From positions 588,065 to 652,064 of the forward strand of contig NZ_FOBF01000003.1 of assembly GCF_900109355.1 (NCBI RefSeq): DNA of 64,000 nucleotides, in the 5' to 3' direction. Shown here one piece after another: positions 33,846 to 43,135 of the stretch (positions within the stretch are counted from its first letter, which is position 1; each line of letters opens with the position of its first letter). A program made the position numbers and the translations under genes. The DNA comes from Nonomuraea pusilla. Its GTDB lineage: Bacteria > Actinomycetota > Actinomycetes > Streptosporangiales > Streptosporangiaceae. The notes under the pieces were generated by a model. The model did no database searches. It was given only the letters and a program-made list of their open reading frames with translations, and was not told the DNA's origin.

Positions 33846-36271
33846 CGCGCCATCACCGGCCTGATCTGGCCGCGCTCGGCGGAGAAGACGATCGACGGGT
33901 CGGGCACGCCGGGCGCGTTGACGAAGCTCACGAACCTGGCGAGCTTGTCGGGGTCGTCGAGCGTCGCGCGCCACTCGTCGGCGTACGTGGCGATGTGGTG
34001 CTCCATCTGGGCGTCGAGGTCGGCGCAGATGCCGAGGGAGTCTTCCATGATCACCTCGCGGAGGCGGCCGAGCCCGCCGTCCAGCGACTCCAGCCAGGCG
34101 GAGGTGCGCTGGAGCCGGTCGGCGGTGCGGATGTAGAACATGAGGAACCGGTCGATGGTCCTGATCAGCTCGTCGGTGGTCAGGTCGGTGGCGAGCAGGT
34201 CGGCGTGGCGGGGCCGGAAGCCGCCGTTGCCGCCGACGTACAGGTTCCAGCCCTGCTCGGTGGCGATGACGCCGAAGTCCTTCGACCTGGCCTCGGCGCA
34301 CTCGCGGGCGCAGCCGGAGACGGCCGACTTCAGCTTGTGGGGCGAGCGCAGGCCCCGGTAGCGCAGCTCCAGCGCGATGGCGAGGCCGACGGAGTCCTGC
34401 ACGCCGTAGCGGCACCAGGTGGAGCCGACGCACGACTTCACGGTGCGCAGCGCCTTGCCGTACGCGTGGCCGGACTCGAACCCGGCGTCCACGAGCCGCC
34501 GCCAGATCTCCGGGAGCTGCTCGACGCGGGCGCCGAACAGGTCGATCCGCTGCCCGCCGGTGATCTTCGTGTAGAGCCCGAAGTCGCGGGCCACCTCCCC
34601 AATCACGATGAGCTTGTCCGGCGTGATCTCGCCGCCCGGGATGCGTGGGACGACCGAGTACGTGCCGTTCTTCTGGATGTTGGCGAGGAAGGCGTCGTTG
34701 GTGTCCTGGAGCGCCGCCCGCTCCCCCTCCAGGACGTGCCCGTTGTGCAGGGAGGCGAGGATGGAGGCCACGACCGGCTTGCAGATGTCGCAGCCGCGTC
34801 CCTGCCCGTGCCGGGCGATGAGCTCGGAGAACGTCGTGACGCCCCGCACCCTGACGATGTCGAACAGCTCCGCCCTGGAGTGGGTGAAGTGCTCGCACAG
34901 CGCCCTGCTCACCTCGACGCCCGACTTCTCCAGGAGCTGCTTGAGCATGGGCACGCAGCTGCCGCAGGTCGTGCCCGCCCCGGTGCACGCCTTGACCGCC
35001 GCGACGTCCCGGAGCCCCCGGTCGGCGACGGCGGCGCGGATCTCGCCCGCGCCCACGTTGTTGCAGGAGCAGACCTGCGCGTCGTCGGGCAGGTCGAGGG
35101 CCGCGCCCGAACCGCTGAACAGCAGGTCGGACGGGGAGGCCGGCAGCCGCTTGCCCACGTACGGCCGCAGCGTCGAGTACGGCCCCGCGTCGCCCACGCA
35201 GATGCCGCCGAGCAGCGTGCCGGCGTCGTCGCTGACGAACAGCTTCTTGTAGACCCCCGCCACCGGGTCCATGTAGGTGACGTCGAGCGCCCCGCTCATC
35301 GCGCCGAACTGGGCGACCTCCACGCCGAGCAGCTTCAGCTTCGTCGACAGGTCCGCGCCCTCGAAGACGGCCGTGCCGCCCGTGATCCGGTCGGCGGCCA
35401 CCTCGGCCATCGTGTTGCACGGCCCGACGAGCCCGTACACCGTGCCTCCGGCGAGCGCGCACTCGCCGATCGCGTAGACGTGCGGGTCTGAGGTGCGCAT
35501 GCCGGGGTCGACGACGACGCCGCCGCGCTCCCCCACCTCCAGGCCGCACGCCCTGGCCAGCTCGTCGCGCGGCCTGACCCCGGCGGAGAACACCACGACC
35601 TGCGCCTCGATCAGCGTGCCGCCCGACGTGCGCAGGCCCGTGACCCGTCCACCGCCGTCGGCGACGACCTCCTCGACGCCGGCGCCCGCGTGCACGCTCA
35701 GCCCGAGCCCCTCGATGTGGGACCTCAGCACCGCGCCGCCGCCCTCGTCCACCTGGCGCGGCATCAGCCACGGGCTCAGCTCGACGATGTGGGTGCGCAG
35801 CCCGAGCCCGCGCAGCGCGTCGGCCGCCTCCAGGCCGAGCAGGCCGCCGCCGACGACGACGCCCTCGGCGGCGTCCTTCGCGGCCGCCCTGATCGCGTCG
35901 AGATCCTCGATCGTGCGGTAGACGAACGCGTGCCCCGCCCCCGGCACGGGCGGCACGAACGGCGCCGAGCCGGTGGCCAGCACCAGCACGTCGTACGGCT
36001 CGACGCCGCCGTCGGCGGTGACGACGTGCCTGGCCCGCCGGTCCACGGCGGTGACGCGGGTGCCCAGGCGGGTGACGACGCCGCCGGGCACCGGGTAGGT
36101 GAGGTCCTCGGCCGAGGCGCCCGACAGGTAGGAGGTGAGCGCCACCCGGTCGTACGCCGGGCGCGGCTCCTCCCCGATCACCGTGACGGCGCCCGCGAAC
36201 CCCTTCCGCGCCAGCGTCTCGACGAACCGGTGCGCCGCCGGACCGTACCCCACGACCACGATCTTGTTCAT
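33842..36271 (-). CDS. nirB: Nitrite reductase (NADH) large subunit NirB
   Basis: An 809-residue protein reducing nitrite to ammonium. In order: FAD/NAD-binding domain (IVVVGYGPAAHRFVETLARK, DVLVLATGSAPFVPPVPG), a BFD-like [2Fe-2S] domain (VCSCNNVGAGEI with TTCGSCVP) and the sirohaem/[4Fe-4S] core (SCVGSTWCRYG and SGCARECAEA give C-x5-C and C-x3-C ligands). ATG 36271 overlaps the preceding stop by ATGA. Confidence 0.96.
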   Translation of the reverse strand: MNKIVVVGYGPAAHRFVETLARKGFAGAVTVIGEEPRPAYDRVALTSYLSGASAEDLTYPVPGGVVTRLGTRVTAVDRRARHVVTADGGVEPYDVLVLATGSAPFVPPVPGAGHAFVYRTIEDLDAIRAAAKDAAEGVVVGGGLLGLEAADALRGLGLRTHIVELSPWLMPRQVDEGGGAVLRSHIEGLGLSVHAGAGVEEVVADGGGRVTGLRTSGGTLIEAQVVVFSAGVRPRDELARACGLEVGERGGVVVDPGMRTSDPHVYAIGECALAGGTVYGLVGPCNTMAEVAADRITGGTAVFEGADLSTKLKLLGVEVAQFGAMSGALDVTYMDPVAGVYKKLFVSDDAGTLLGGICVGDAGPYSTLRPYVGKRLPASPSDLLFSGSGAALDLPDDAQVCSCNNVGAGEIRAAVADRGLRDVAAVKACTGAGTTCGSCVPMLKQLLEKSGVEVSRALCEHFTHSRAELFDIVRVRGVTTFSELIARHGQGRGCDICKPVVASILASLHNGHVLEGERAALQDTNDAFLANIQKNGTYSVVPRIPGGEITPDKLIVIGEVARDFGLYTKITGGQRIDLFGARVEQLPEIWRRLVDAGFESGHAYGKALRTVKSCVGSTWCRYGVQDSVGLAIALELRYRGLRSPHKLKSAVSGCARECAEARSKDFGVIATEQGWNLYVGGNGGFRPRHADLLATDLTTDELIRTIDRFLMFYIRTADRLQRTSAWLESLDGGLGRLREVIMEDSLGICADLDAQMEHHIATYADEWRATLDDPDKLARFVSFVNAPGVPDPSIVFSAERGQIRPVMAR

Positions 36272-37662
36272 ACGGTGATCCCTTCCTGCTCGCACAGCCA
36301 GCCGACGATGCCCTCCACGGCGTCCCTGCAGGTGCCGCACCCGGTCGTGGCCCTGGTGGCGGCCGCCACCCCGGCCACGTCGCGGGCGCCGGCCTCCCAG
36401 CACGCCCGGATCTGTCCCTTGGTCACGTCGTTGCACCGGCAGACCGTGGCCGCGTCCGGCATGAGGACGGGGCTGCCGGCCACCGGCGCCGCCGACAGCC
36501 CGGGGAACAGCAGCCCGGCCCGGTCGCCCGGCACCGGGCCGCCCCGGTCGAAGAGCTGGGTGAGCGTGCCCACCGCGTCGCTCTCGCCCAGCAGGATCGC
36601 GCCGACCAGCCGGCCGTCGCGGATGACGAGCTTGCGGTACGTCCCGCGGGCCCGGTGGCTGAACCGCACCACCTCGGCGTCCTCCTCGGTGAGCTGCGTC
36701 TCGCCCATCGCGGCGAGTTCGACGCTCCTGGCCTTCAGCCGGGTGACCAGCCGGGAGCCGCGGTAGAGCGCCTTGCCGCCGGTGATGACGTCCGCGGCGA
36801 CGGCCGCCTGCTCCCAGGCGGGCGCGACCAGGCCGTACACGGTGCCGTCGTGCTCGGCGCACTCGCCGATCGCGAAGATCGACGGGTCGTCGGTGCGCAG
36901 CTCGTCGTCCACGACGACGCCGCGCCGCACCTCCAGCCCCGCCTCGGCGGCCAGCCCGGTGAGCGGGCGGACGCCGCAGGCCAGCACCACCAGGTCGGCC
37001 TCGGCCGGTTCGCCGCCGGTCAGCCTGACGCCGTCCTCCAGCACCGCCTCGGCGCTCACGCCGGTGCGGATCTCCACGCCCAGGCCCGCCAGCGTCTCGC
37101 CCAGCACGAGACCCGCCTCGACGTCGAGCTGCCGCTCCATCAGGTGCCCGGCCAGGTGCAGCAGCGTCACCGGCAGGCCGCGCCCGGCCAGGCCGCGCGC
37201 CGCCTCGACGCCGAGCAGCCCGCCGCCGACCACGACCGCGCGGCGGGCGCCCTCGGCGGCCCGCAGGATGCGCTCGCAGTCGTCGAGCGTGCGGAACGGG
37301 ATCGCCCGCTCCACGCCGGGCACCGGCGGCACCACCGGCTCGCTGCCGGTGGCCAGCACCAGCACGTCGTACGGCTCGCGCCGCCCGTCGCCCGTCACCA
37401 CGTGCCCGGCGTCCCTGTCGATCGACACGACCGGGCTGCCGAGCACCGCCTCGACCCGGTGCGCGCGGTACCAGGAGGGGTCGAGCAGCCGCACCTGTTC
37501 GGGGCGGGAGGTGCCCGCCAGCACGTTCGACAGCAGCACCCGGTTGTACGGGGCGCACGCCTCCGCCCCGAACACGGTGATCCGCACGTCCGGGTCGCGC
37601 TCGCGCACCTCGGCCACCAGGCGGGAGCCGGCCATCCCGTTGCCCACCACGACGAGTCTCAT
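36268..37662 (-). CDS. FAD-dependent NAD(P)H oxidoreductase with BFD domain (nitrate reductase electron-transfer subunit)
   Basis: A 464-residue protein homologous to the N-terminal half of NirB: LVVVGNGMAGSRLVAEVRER, DVLVLATGSEPVVPPVPG and VVVGGGLLGVEAARGLAGRG. The C-terminal BFD-type domain is TVCRCNDVTKGQIRACWEAG with GCGTCRDAVEGIV. It probably passes electrons from NAD(P)H to the molybdenum subunit encoded just upstream. It overlaps both neighbours by four bases. Confidence 0.88.
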   Translation of the reverse strand: MRLVVVGNGMAGSRLVAEVRERDPDVRITVFGAEACAPYNRVLLSNVLAGTSRPEQVRLLDPSWYRAHRVEAVLGSPVVSIDRDAGHVVTGDGRREPYDVLVLATGSEPVVPPVPGVERAIPFRTLDDCERILRAAEGARRAVVVGGGLLGVEAARGLAGRGLPVTLLHLAGHLMERQLDVEAGLVLGETLAGLGVEIRTGVSAEAVLEDGVRLTGGEPAEADLVVLACGVRPLTGLAAEAGLEVRRGVVVDDELRTDDPSIFAIGECAEHDGTVYGLVAPAWEQAAVAADVITGGKALYRGSRLVTRLKARSVELAAMGETQLTEEDAEVVRFSHRARGTYRKLVIRDGRLVGAILLGESDAVGTLTQLFDRGGPVPGDRAGLLFPGLSAAPVAGSPVLMPDAATVCRCNDVTKGQIRACWEAGARDVAGVAAATRATTGCGTCRDAVEGIVGWLCEQEGITV

Positions 37663-39710
37663 GAGTCCCTCTCCACCCTCACCGCGCAGACCTTGAACTC
37701 CGGCATCCTCGACATCGGGTCGAGCGCCGGGTTGGTGAGGCGGTTGACGCCCTCCCAGTGGAAGGGCATGAACACGGTGTCGCGCCTGACGGCGTCGCTG
37801 ATCCTGGCCGGGGCCCGGTCCTCGCCCCTGCGGCTGCTGACCCGCACCACGTCGCCCGGCCGGATGCCGAGCCGCTCGGCCAGGTCGGGGTGCAGCTCGA
37901 CGAACGGCTCGGGCGCGGCCCGCACGAGCGGCGCGATCCTGCGGGTCTGCGCGCCGCTCTGGTAGTGCGCGAGAACCCGGCCGGTCGTCAGGTGCAGCGG
38001 GTAGTCCTCGTCGGGCTCCTCGGCGGGCGGGCGGTGCCCGACCGGGACGAACCTGGCGCGGCCGTCCGGCGTGGCGAACCGGTCGAGGAACGGGCGCGGC
38101 GTCCCCGGGTGGCCCGGCTCCGGGCAGGGCCAGAACACGCCCGGCCCGGCCTCGACGCGCTCGTAGGTGATGCCGGAGTAGTCGGCGGCGCCGCCCGCGC
38201 TCGCGCGGCGCAGCTCGTCGAACACCTCGCGCGGCCGGGAGGGGAAGCGGTGACCGAGCCGCGCCGCCAGCTCCGCGATCACCTCCAGGTCGCTCCTGAC
38301 GCCGTCCGGCGGCTCGACCGCCCGGCGGCGCAGCAGCACCCGGCCCTCCAGGTTCGTCATCGTGCCGGTCTCCTCGGCCCACTGCGTCACCGGGAACACC
38401 ACGTCGGCGCGGGCGGCCGTCTCCGACAGCACCACGTCGCAGACGACCAGCAGGTCCAGGCCGGCCAGCCGCCCGGCCACCCGTTCGGAGGCCGGCGCCG
38501 ACACCAGGGGGTTCGAGCCGAACACGAGCAGCGCGCGCGGGCCGCCCGGCGTGCCGAGCGCGTCCAGCAGCTCGTACGCCGACCGTCCCGGCCCGGGCAG
38601 GCTCTCCGGCGCGACGCCCCACACGCCGGCGACGTGCGCGCGGGCCGCCGGGTCGTCGATCCTGCGGTAGCCGGGAAGCTGGTCCGCCTTCTGGCCGTGC
38701 TCCCTGCCGCCCTGCCCGTTGCCCTGCCCGGTGAGGCAGCCGTACCCGGAGCCGTGCCTGCCGGGCAGGCCCAGCGCGAGCGCCAGGTTGACGAACGCCG
38801 TCACCGTGTCGGTGCCCTTGGCGTGCTGCTCGACGCCCCTGCCGGTCAGCACGTACGCGCGGCCGGCCGCCGCCAGCGCCCGCACCGCCTGCCGCATCCG
38901 GTACACCGGCACCCCGGTGATCCGTTCGACCCGCTCCGGCCACCACGACGCCAGCGACGTGCGCACCTCCTCGAAGCCCGACGTGCGCCCGGCCACGTAC
39001 GCCTCGTCCACCAGGCCCTCGGCCACCACGAGGTGGAGCAGCCCGAGCGCGAGCGCGAGGTCCGTGCCCGGCGCCGGCTGCAGGTGCAGCCAGGCCCGCC
39101 TCGCCGTCGGCGTGCGGCGCGGGTCGACCACGATCGCGCGCGGCCCCTCCAGGTGGCGGACGAACGGCGGCATCGTCTCGGCCACGTTCGCGCCGGCCAG
39201 CAGCACCACGTCGGCCCCGGCCAGGTCGGTGACCGGGAACGGCAGGCCGCGGTCCATGCCGAACGCCCTGATCGACGCGGCCGCGGCCGACGACATGCAG
39301 AACCTGCCGTTGTAGTCGATCTGGCTCGTGCCCAGCGCGACCCTGGCGAACTTTCCCAGCGTGTACGCCTTCTCGTTGGTGAGGCCGCCGCCGCCGAACA
39401 CGGCCACGGCGTCGGGGCCGTGCTCGGCGCGGATCTCGGAGAGCCTGGCGGCGACGTGGTCGAGCGCCGCCTCCCAGGCCACGGGCTCGCCGTGCAGGAG
39501 CGGGGTGGTCAGGCGGCTGCCGTTGGTGAGCAGCTCGGCCGCCGTCCAGCCCTTCTGGCACAGCGCGCCGGACGCGTTGGCCGGGACGTCCGTCCTCGGG
39601 GTGATCCTGATCTCCCGCCCGGTCCCGATCTCCATGCCGCACTGCAGCGCGCAGTACGGACAGTGCGTCTTGTGCGTCTTGTCCGTCTTGTGCGTCCTTC
39701 CCGCGGTCAC
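37659..39710 (-). CDS. nasA: Assimilatory nitrate reductase catalytic subunit
   Basis: A 683-residue molybdopterin oxidoreductase. The N-terminal [4Fe-4S] motif is CPYCALQCG with a fourth Cys at LCQKGW. TLGKFARVALGTSQIDYNGR, LAGANVAETMPPFVRHLEG and QWAEETGTMTNLEGRVLLRR are MoCo-binding segments; the end HFHWEG-type FMPFHWEGVNRLTNPALDPM is typical of NasA/NarB. A Thr-His-Lys-Thr repeat precedes the first Cys. GTG 39710 starts three bases after the transporter gene ends. Confidence 0.93.
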   Translation of the reverse strand: MTAGRTHKTDKTHKTHCPYCALQCGMEIGTGREIRITPRTDVPANASGALCQKGWTAAELLTNGSRLTTPLLHGEPVAWEAALDHVAARLSEIRAEHGPDAVAVFGGGGLTNEKAYTLGKFARVALGTSQIDYNGRFCMSSAAAASIRAFGMDRGLPFPVTDLAGADVVLLAGANVAETMPPFVRHLEGPRAIVVDPRRTPTARRAWLHLQPAPGTDLALALGLLHLVVAEGLVDEAYVAGRTSGFEEVRTSLASWWPERVERITGVPVYRMRQAVRALAAAGRAYVLTGRGVEQHAKGTDTVTAFVNLALALGLPGRHGSGYGCLTGQGNGQGGREHGQKADQLPGYRRIDDPAARAHVAGVWGVAPESLPGPGRSAYELLDALGTPGGPRALLVFGSNPLVSAPASERVAGRLAGLDLLVVCDVVLSETAARADVVFPVTQWAEETGTMTNLEGRVLLRRRAVEPPDGVRSDLEVIAELAARLGHRFPSRPREVFDELRRASAGGAADYSGITYERVEAGPGVFWPCPEPGHPGTPRPFLDRFATPDGRARFVPVGHRPPAEEPDEDYPLHLTTGRVLAHYQSGAQTRRIAPLVRAAPEPFVELHPDLAERLGIRPGDVVRVSSRRGEDRAPARISDAVRRDTVFMPFHWEGVNRLTNPALDPMSRMPEFKVCAVRVERDS

Positions 39711-39713
39711 GGC

Positions 39714-41024
39714 TCACACCCGGGCGTGGGCGAGGCTGGCGACCCTGGACACGCCCACCCTGCGCGTGTAGCACCACCAGGTCAGGGCCAGGCAGGCCGC
39801 GTAGAAGGCGGCGAACGCGGCGAACGCGGCGGCGGGGCTGCCGGTCGCGGCGAACGACATGCCGAACGCCCGGTTGATGAGGAACCCGCCGAGCGCCCCG
39901 ACAGCCGAGATGACGCCGATCGCGGCGGACGCCTGACGCTTGCCGTACAGCAGCGACTCCTCGCTCCGGCCGCGCTCGGCCACCGCCTTCGCCTGGAAGA
40001 TCGCCGGGATCATCCGGTACGTGGAGCCGTTGCCCACCCCGGCCGTGACGAACAGCAGCTGGAAGGCGAGGAAGAACAGCCAGAACGAGCCGGAGCCGCT
40101 CGCCGTCCACACGAGCACCACACCTGCGCCCATGGCGGCGAAGTTCCACAGCGTCACCGGCGCGCCGCCCAGCCGGTCCGCCAGCAGGCCGCCCACGGGC
40201 CTGACCAGCGAGCCGAGCAGCGGGCCCGCGAACGCCACCGCCGGCCACGGCGAGTCGGGGAACAGGCTCCTCGCCAGCAGCGGGAAGGCGGTCGAGTACC
40301 CGATGAACGAGCCGAAGGTGCCGACGTACAGGAACGACATGATCCAGGTCTGGGCGCGTCCCGCGACGGCGAGCTGCTCGCGCGGCGCGGCCTTCGCGCT
40401 CGCCAGGTCGTCCATGAAGAACCAGGCGCACCCGGCGGCCACGACGATGAACGGGATCCAGAACCACCCCGCCGCCGCCAGGCCCAGCGAGCCGATCACC
40501 AGCGGCATGACGAGCTGCACGGAGCTGACCCCGATGTTGCCGCCCGCCGCGTTCAGCCCGAGCGCCACGCCCTGCCGGTGCCGGGGGTAGAAGTACGTGA
40601 TGTTCGCCATGCTGGAGGCGAAGTTGCCGCCGCCCACGCCCGCCGTAGCCGCGATCACCAGGAACAGCCAGTACGGCGTCTCCGGGTCGCTCACGGCCAC
40701 GCCGAGCAGCACGGCGGGCACCAGCAGCAGGAGCGCGCTGACGGTGGTGAAGGTGCGTCCGCCGAACCGCGCCGGGCCGAACGTGTAGGGGACGCGCAGC
40801 GCCGAGCCGACGAGGTTCGGCAGGGAGACGAGCCAGAAGAGCTGGTCCGTGGAGAACGCGTAGGCGCCCATCTTGGCCGCCACGACGCTCCACAGGGTCC
40901 ACACGGTGAAGCCGAGGTGCTCGGCCAGGATCGAGAAGATCAGGTTGCGTCGCGCCACCCTCTTTCCCGAGCTCTCCCAGAAGGCCGGGTCATCGGGGTG
41001 CCACTCGGTGATCCAGCGCGCCAT
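39714..41024 (-). CDS. narK: Nitrate/nitrite MFS transporter (NarK/NasA-type)
   Basis: A 436-residue carrier. Nitrate signature motifs are visible: GVGGGNFASSMANITYFYPR and GVGNGSTYRMIPAIFQAKA, plus PNLVGSALRVPYTF. ATG 41024 (MARWITEWHPDDPAFWESSG) has GAGGAGAGACC upstream and is chosen over the longer frame. It is the first gene of the nitrate operon, whose promoter region contains GTTAC/GTAAC elements. Confidence 0.93.
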   Translation of the reverse strand: MARWITEWHPDDPAFWESSGKRVARRNLIFSILAEHLGFTVWTLWSVVAAKMGAYAFSTDQLFWLVSLPNLVGSALRVPYTFGPARFGGRTFTTVSALLLLVPAVLLGVAVSDPETPYWLFLVIAATAGVGGGNFASSMANITYFYPRHRQGVALGLNAAGGNIGVSSVQLVMPLVIGSLGLAAAGWFWIPFIVVAAGCAWFFMDDLASAKAAPREQLAVAGRAQTWIMSFLYVGTFGSFIGYSTAFPLLARSLFPDSPWPAVAFAGPLLGSLVRPVGGLLADRLGGAPVTLWNFAAMGAGVVLVWTASGSGSFWLFFLAFQLLFVTAGVGNGSTYRMIPAIFQAKAVAERGRSEESLLYGKRQASAAIGVISAVGALGGFLINRAFGMSFAATGSPAAAFAAFAAFYAACLALTWWCYTRRVGVSRVASLAHARV

Positions 41025-41071
41025 CGGTCTCTCCTCGCTCGGCGTCGATGGCGCCACCGTAGGAAGGGCGC

Positions 41072-41169
41072 GTTACGCACTTCGACGCAGAGCCGCTGTG
41101 CGCTCGTTACAGGTGGCTCACCCGTGTAACAGGGCCCGCACATGCGTCACGGGGAAACGCGGCCGTAAC
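41072..41169. promoter_or_regulatory. Candidate nitrogen-control (GlnR-type) sites in the nitrate divergent region
   Basis: GTTAC occurs at 41072-41076, the inverted pair GTTACA/TGTAAC at 41106-41111 and 41125-41130, and GAAAC-N6-GTAAC at 41154-41169. GlnR boxes in actinomycetes are built from gTnAC and GaAAC half-sites spaced by six bases, so the last pair fits. The full four-half-site box is not complete. Confidence 0.45.
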
Positions 41170-41250
41170 ACGGGGCCCGGACGCGGGGCGCGACCGAGAG
41201 GTTATGCCTCCTCACGGTGGGTAACAGCAATCACAGCAAAGGGGGACATC

Positions 41251-41538
41251 ATGATCAAAATGCTCCACAAGATGGGCATCAAGTCCAACCACATGTACAT
41301 CGCCGGAATCGCCTCCATCGGCCTCTCCGTCGCGAGCTGGGTGGCGTCGCGGAACCTGGAGACCAGAGGCATCGACAGGGCCGACCGCTGGGGGATCTTC
41401 GTCGGCCAGTGGGCGCCCACGCTCTTCTGCATGGGCGTGGCGCTCAAGCTGGAGGAGACCCACCCCGAGCCGGAGGAGCCAGGCATGGAGATGTTCGAGG
41501 GCACGCGCGAGCGGGCGACGACGCGCGCGGGCGTGTGA
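41251..41538 (+). CDS. Small two-helix membrane protein divergent from the nitrate operon
   Basis: 95 residues from ATG 41251 with AAGGGGGACATC upstream. Two hydrophobic segments (MYIAGIASIGLSVASWVAS and WGIFVGQWAPTLFCMGVAL) are joined by a basic loop; the tail is acidic (LKLEETHPEPEEPGME). No known family. It shares the nitrogen-type control region with narK, which suggests but does not prove linked regulation. Confidence 0.7.
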   Translation: MIKMLHKMGIKSNHMYIAGIASIGLSVASWVASRNLETRGIDRADRWGIFVGQWAPTLFCMGVALKLEETHPEPEEPGMEMFEGTRERATTRAGV

Positions 41539-41550
41539 CACGCACATCAC

Positions 41551-41577
41551 GCGGGCCGCGCGAGCAGCGCGGCCCGC
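41551..41577 (+). terminator. Terminator hairpin
   Basis: GCGGGCCGCGC and GCGCGGCCCGC form a perfect 11-bp stem with loop GAGCA, 12 bp after the small membrane protein gene. Confidence 0.65.
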
Positions 41578-41586
41578 GCACCCCCT

Positions 41587-41655
41587 CGGACGCCGCCTCC
41601 CCGCCAGGCCTCACCCCCGCCGGACGCCGCCTCCCCGCCAAGCGTCACCCCCCGC
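41587..41655. repeat. 34-bp imperfect tandem repeat, two copies
   Basis: CGGACGCCGCCTCCCCGCCA starts both units (41587 and 41621), followed by GGCCTCACCCCC or AGCGTCACCCCC. It fills part of the 311-bp gene-free gap before the GntR gene. A -10-like TAGACT lies at 41821. Confidence 0.8.
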
Positions 41656-41849
41656 AGGCCCGCGCCGCCTCTCCTGGACGGCGCCACCGCGTCCCGCGCG
41701 CCCGGGGCCGCCAGGGCTCTTTCACGCCCAGTCCGGGCATGCCCATTCATCCCATCGCGTTCGGCGCTGTTCGTGCGCATGAGGAAAGTGGTCTTGCCCA
41801 ATGGGGGTGCCCCTCACGGGTAGACTGGCGCGGTTTTGAGGGAGGTCTG

Positions 41850-42545
41850 ATGGCGGGGAAGTCCGCGCGGCTGCGCGAACACCTGCTGGCCCTGCTCCGC
41901 GACGGGCTCGCCCCGCACGACCGGCTGCCGCCCGAGCGAAGCCTGGCGGAGGAGTTCGGGCTGAGCAGGCTCACGGTACGCCGCGTGCTCGACGAGCTGG
42001 AGCAGGAAGGGCTCGTCTACCGGGTACGCGGCTCGGGCACGTTCGCCGGCGAGCCGCGCATCGCCAAGTCGGTCGAGCTGACCTCGTTCACCGAGGACAT
42101 GCGGGCCAGGGGGCTGCGCCCCGGCTCGTCGCCGGTGACGCGCGAGCTGGTGCCCGCGGGCGCCGACGTCGGCTACGCCCTGCGGCTCAGCCCGTCGGAG
42201 GAGGTGCTGCGCCTCACGCGGGTCCGCACCGCCGACGGCGAGCCCATGTGCCTCGAACGCACCCACCTGCCCGCCGCGCTCGTGCCCGGCGGCCTCGACC
42301 TCGACGGCTCCCTGTACGAGGAGCTGGCCCGCAGGTACGACATCGTGCCGAGGCGCGCCGAACAGACCATCAACGCCACCGTGCTCGGCCCGGACGACGC
42401 CGAGGCGCTGCAGGTGGCGGCGTTCTCACCGGCGTTCCTCGTGCGGCGCACCGCCTACGACGACCGGGGCCGCCCCGTGGAGCGGGCCGAGTCGCTCTAC
42501 CGGGGCGACCGCTACGCCTACCACCTGACCATCTACCGCACCTGA
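41850..42545 (+). CDS. GntR-family regulator with UTRA domain (HutC type)
   Basis: A 231-residue protein from ATG 41850 with GGGAGGTCTG. The winged helix (HDRLPPERSLAEEFGLSRLT then RVLDELEQEGLVYRVRGSG) is followed by a UTRA effector domain (SFTEDMRARGLRPGSSPVTR, ending YRGDRYAYHLTIYR). HutC-type regulators often bind sugars or amino-acid derivatives. The target is not evident. Confidence 0.9.
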   Translation: MAGKSARLREHLLALLRDGLAPHDRLPPERSLAEEFGLSRLTVRRVLDELEQEGLVYRVRGSGTFAGEPRIAKSVELTSFTEDMRARGLRPGSSPVTRELVPAGADVGYALRLSPSEEVLRLTRVRTADGEPMCLERTHLPAALVPGGLDLDGSLYEELARRYDIVPRRAEQTINATVLGPDDAEALQVAAFSPAFLVRRTAYDDRGRPVERAESLYRGDRYAYHLTIYRT

Positions 42546-42561
42546 GCGGCGGAGGCCGGGG

Positions 42562-43044
42562 TCAGGAGGCGGTCGCGCGGACGGCCAGACGGCGCAGCGG
42601 CTCATCCGTCAGCCGGTACTTCACCCACTCGTCCTGCCGCTCCGCGCCCAGCGCGTCGTAGAAGCCGATCGTGGGGGCGTTCCAGTCGAGCACCGACCAC
42701 TCCAGCCGCTGGTAGCCGCGCTCGTCGCAGATCCTGGCCAGCTCCGCCATGAGCGCGCCGCCGTACCCGGAACCGCGGTACTCGGGGCGTACGAACAGGT
42801 CCTCCATGTAGATGCCGTGGACGCCGCGCCAGGTGGAGAAGGTGAGGAACCACAGCGAGAACCCGGCGACCGCGCCCTCGTGCTCGGCGATGTGGGAGAA
42901 GGCCGCGGGCGTGTCGGAGAACAGCGCCACGCGCAACTGCTCCTCGGTGACGCGCACCTCGTGCGGCGCCTTCTCGTACTCGGCCAGCTCCCGGATCATC
43001 GCGTGGATCTCGGGCACGTCGTCAATGGTCGCGGGACGAATCAT
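42562..43044 (-). CDS. GNAT acetyltransferase (diamine/SSAT-like)
   Basis: A 160-residue GNAT protein: MIRPATIDDVPEIHAMIREL, YMEDLFVRPEYRGSGYGGAL (acetyl-CoA binding, R/QxxGxG type) and WSVLDWNAPTIGFYDALGA. The ED-LFV and WNxPxIxFY motifs resemble the spermidine/diamine N-acetyltransferase branch. The ATG at 43044 is preferred to the longer upstream frame because the GNAT fold begins there. Confidence 0.85.
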   Translation of the reverse strand: MIRPATIDDVPEIHAMIRELAEYEKAPHEVRVTEEQLRVALFSDTPAAFSHIAEHEGAVAGFSLWFLTFSTWRGVHGIYMEDLFVRPEYRGSGYGGALMAELARICDERGYQRLEWSVLDWNAPTIGFYDALGAERQDEWVKYRLTDEPLRRLAVRATAS

Positions 43045-43135
43045 GCGGCCAGCGTAGGGGCAGGCGCCCGGTGCCCCGTCCCCGGACCCCGTCGTGGAGA
43101 CTGGTACGTCGACGACGACGGAGGAGAGGTCGGCC

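Noticed and set aside
41794..41826. Consensus promoter TTGCCC/TAGACT before the GntR gene
   Set aside because: The spacing of 21 bases is too long for a normal sigma-70-type pair, although TAGACT alone may be a -10.
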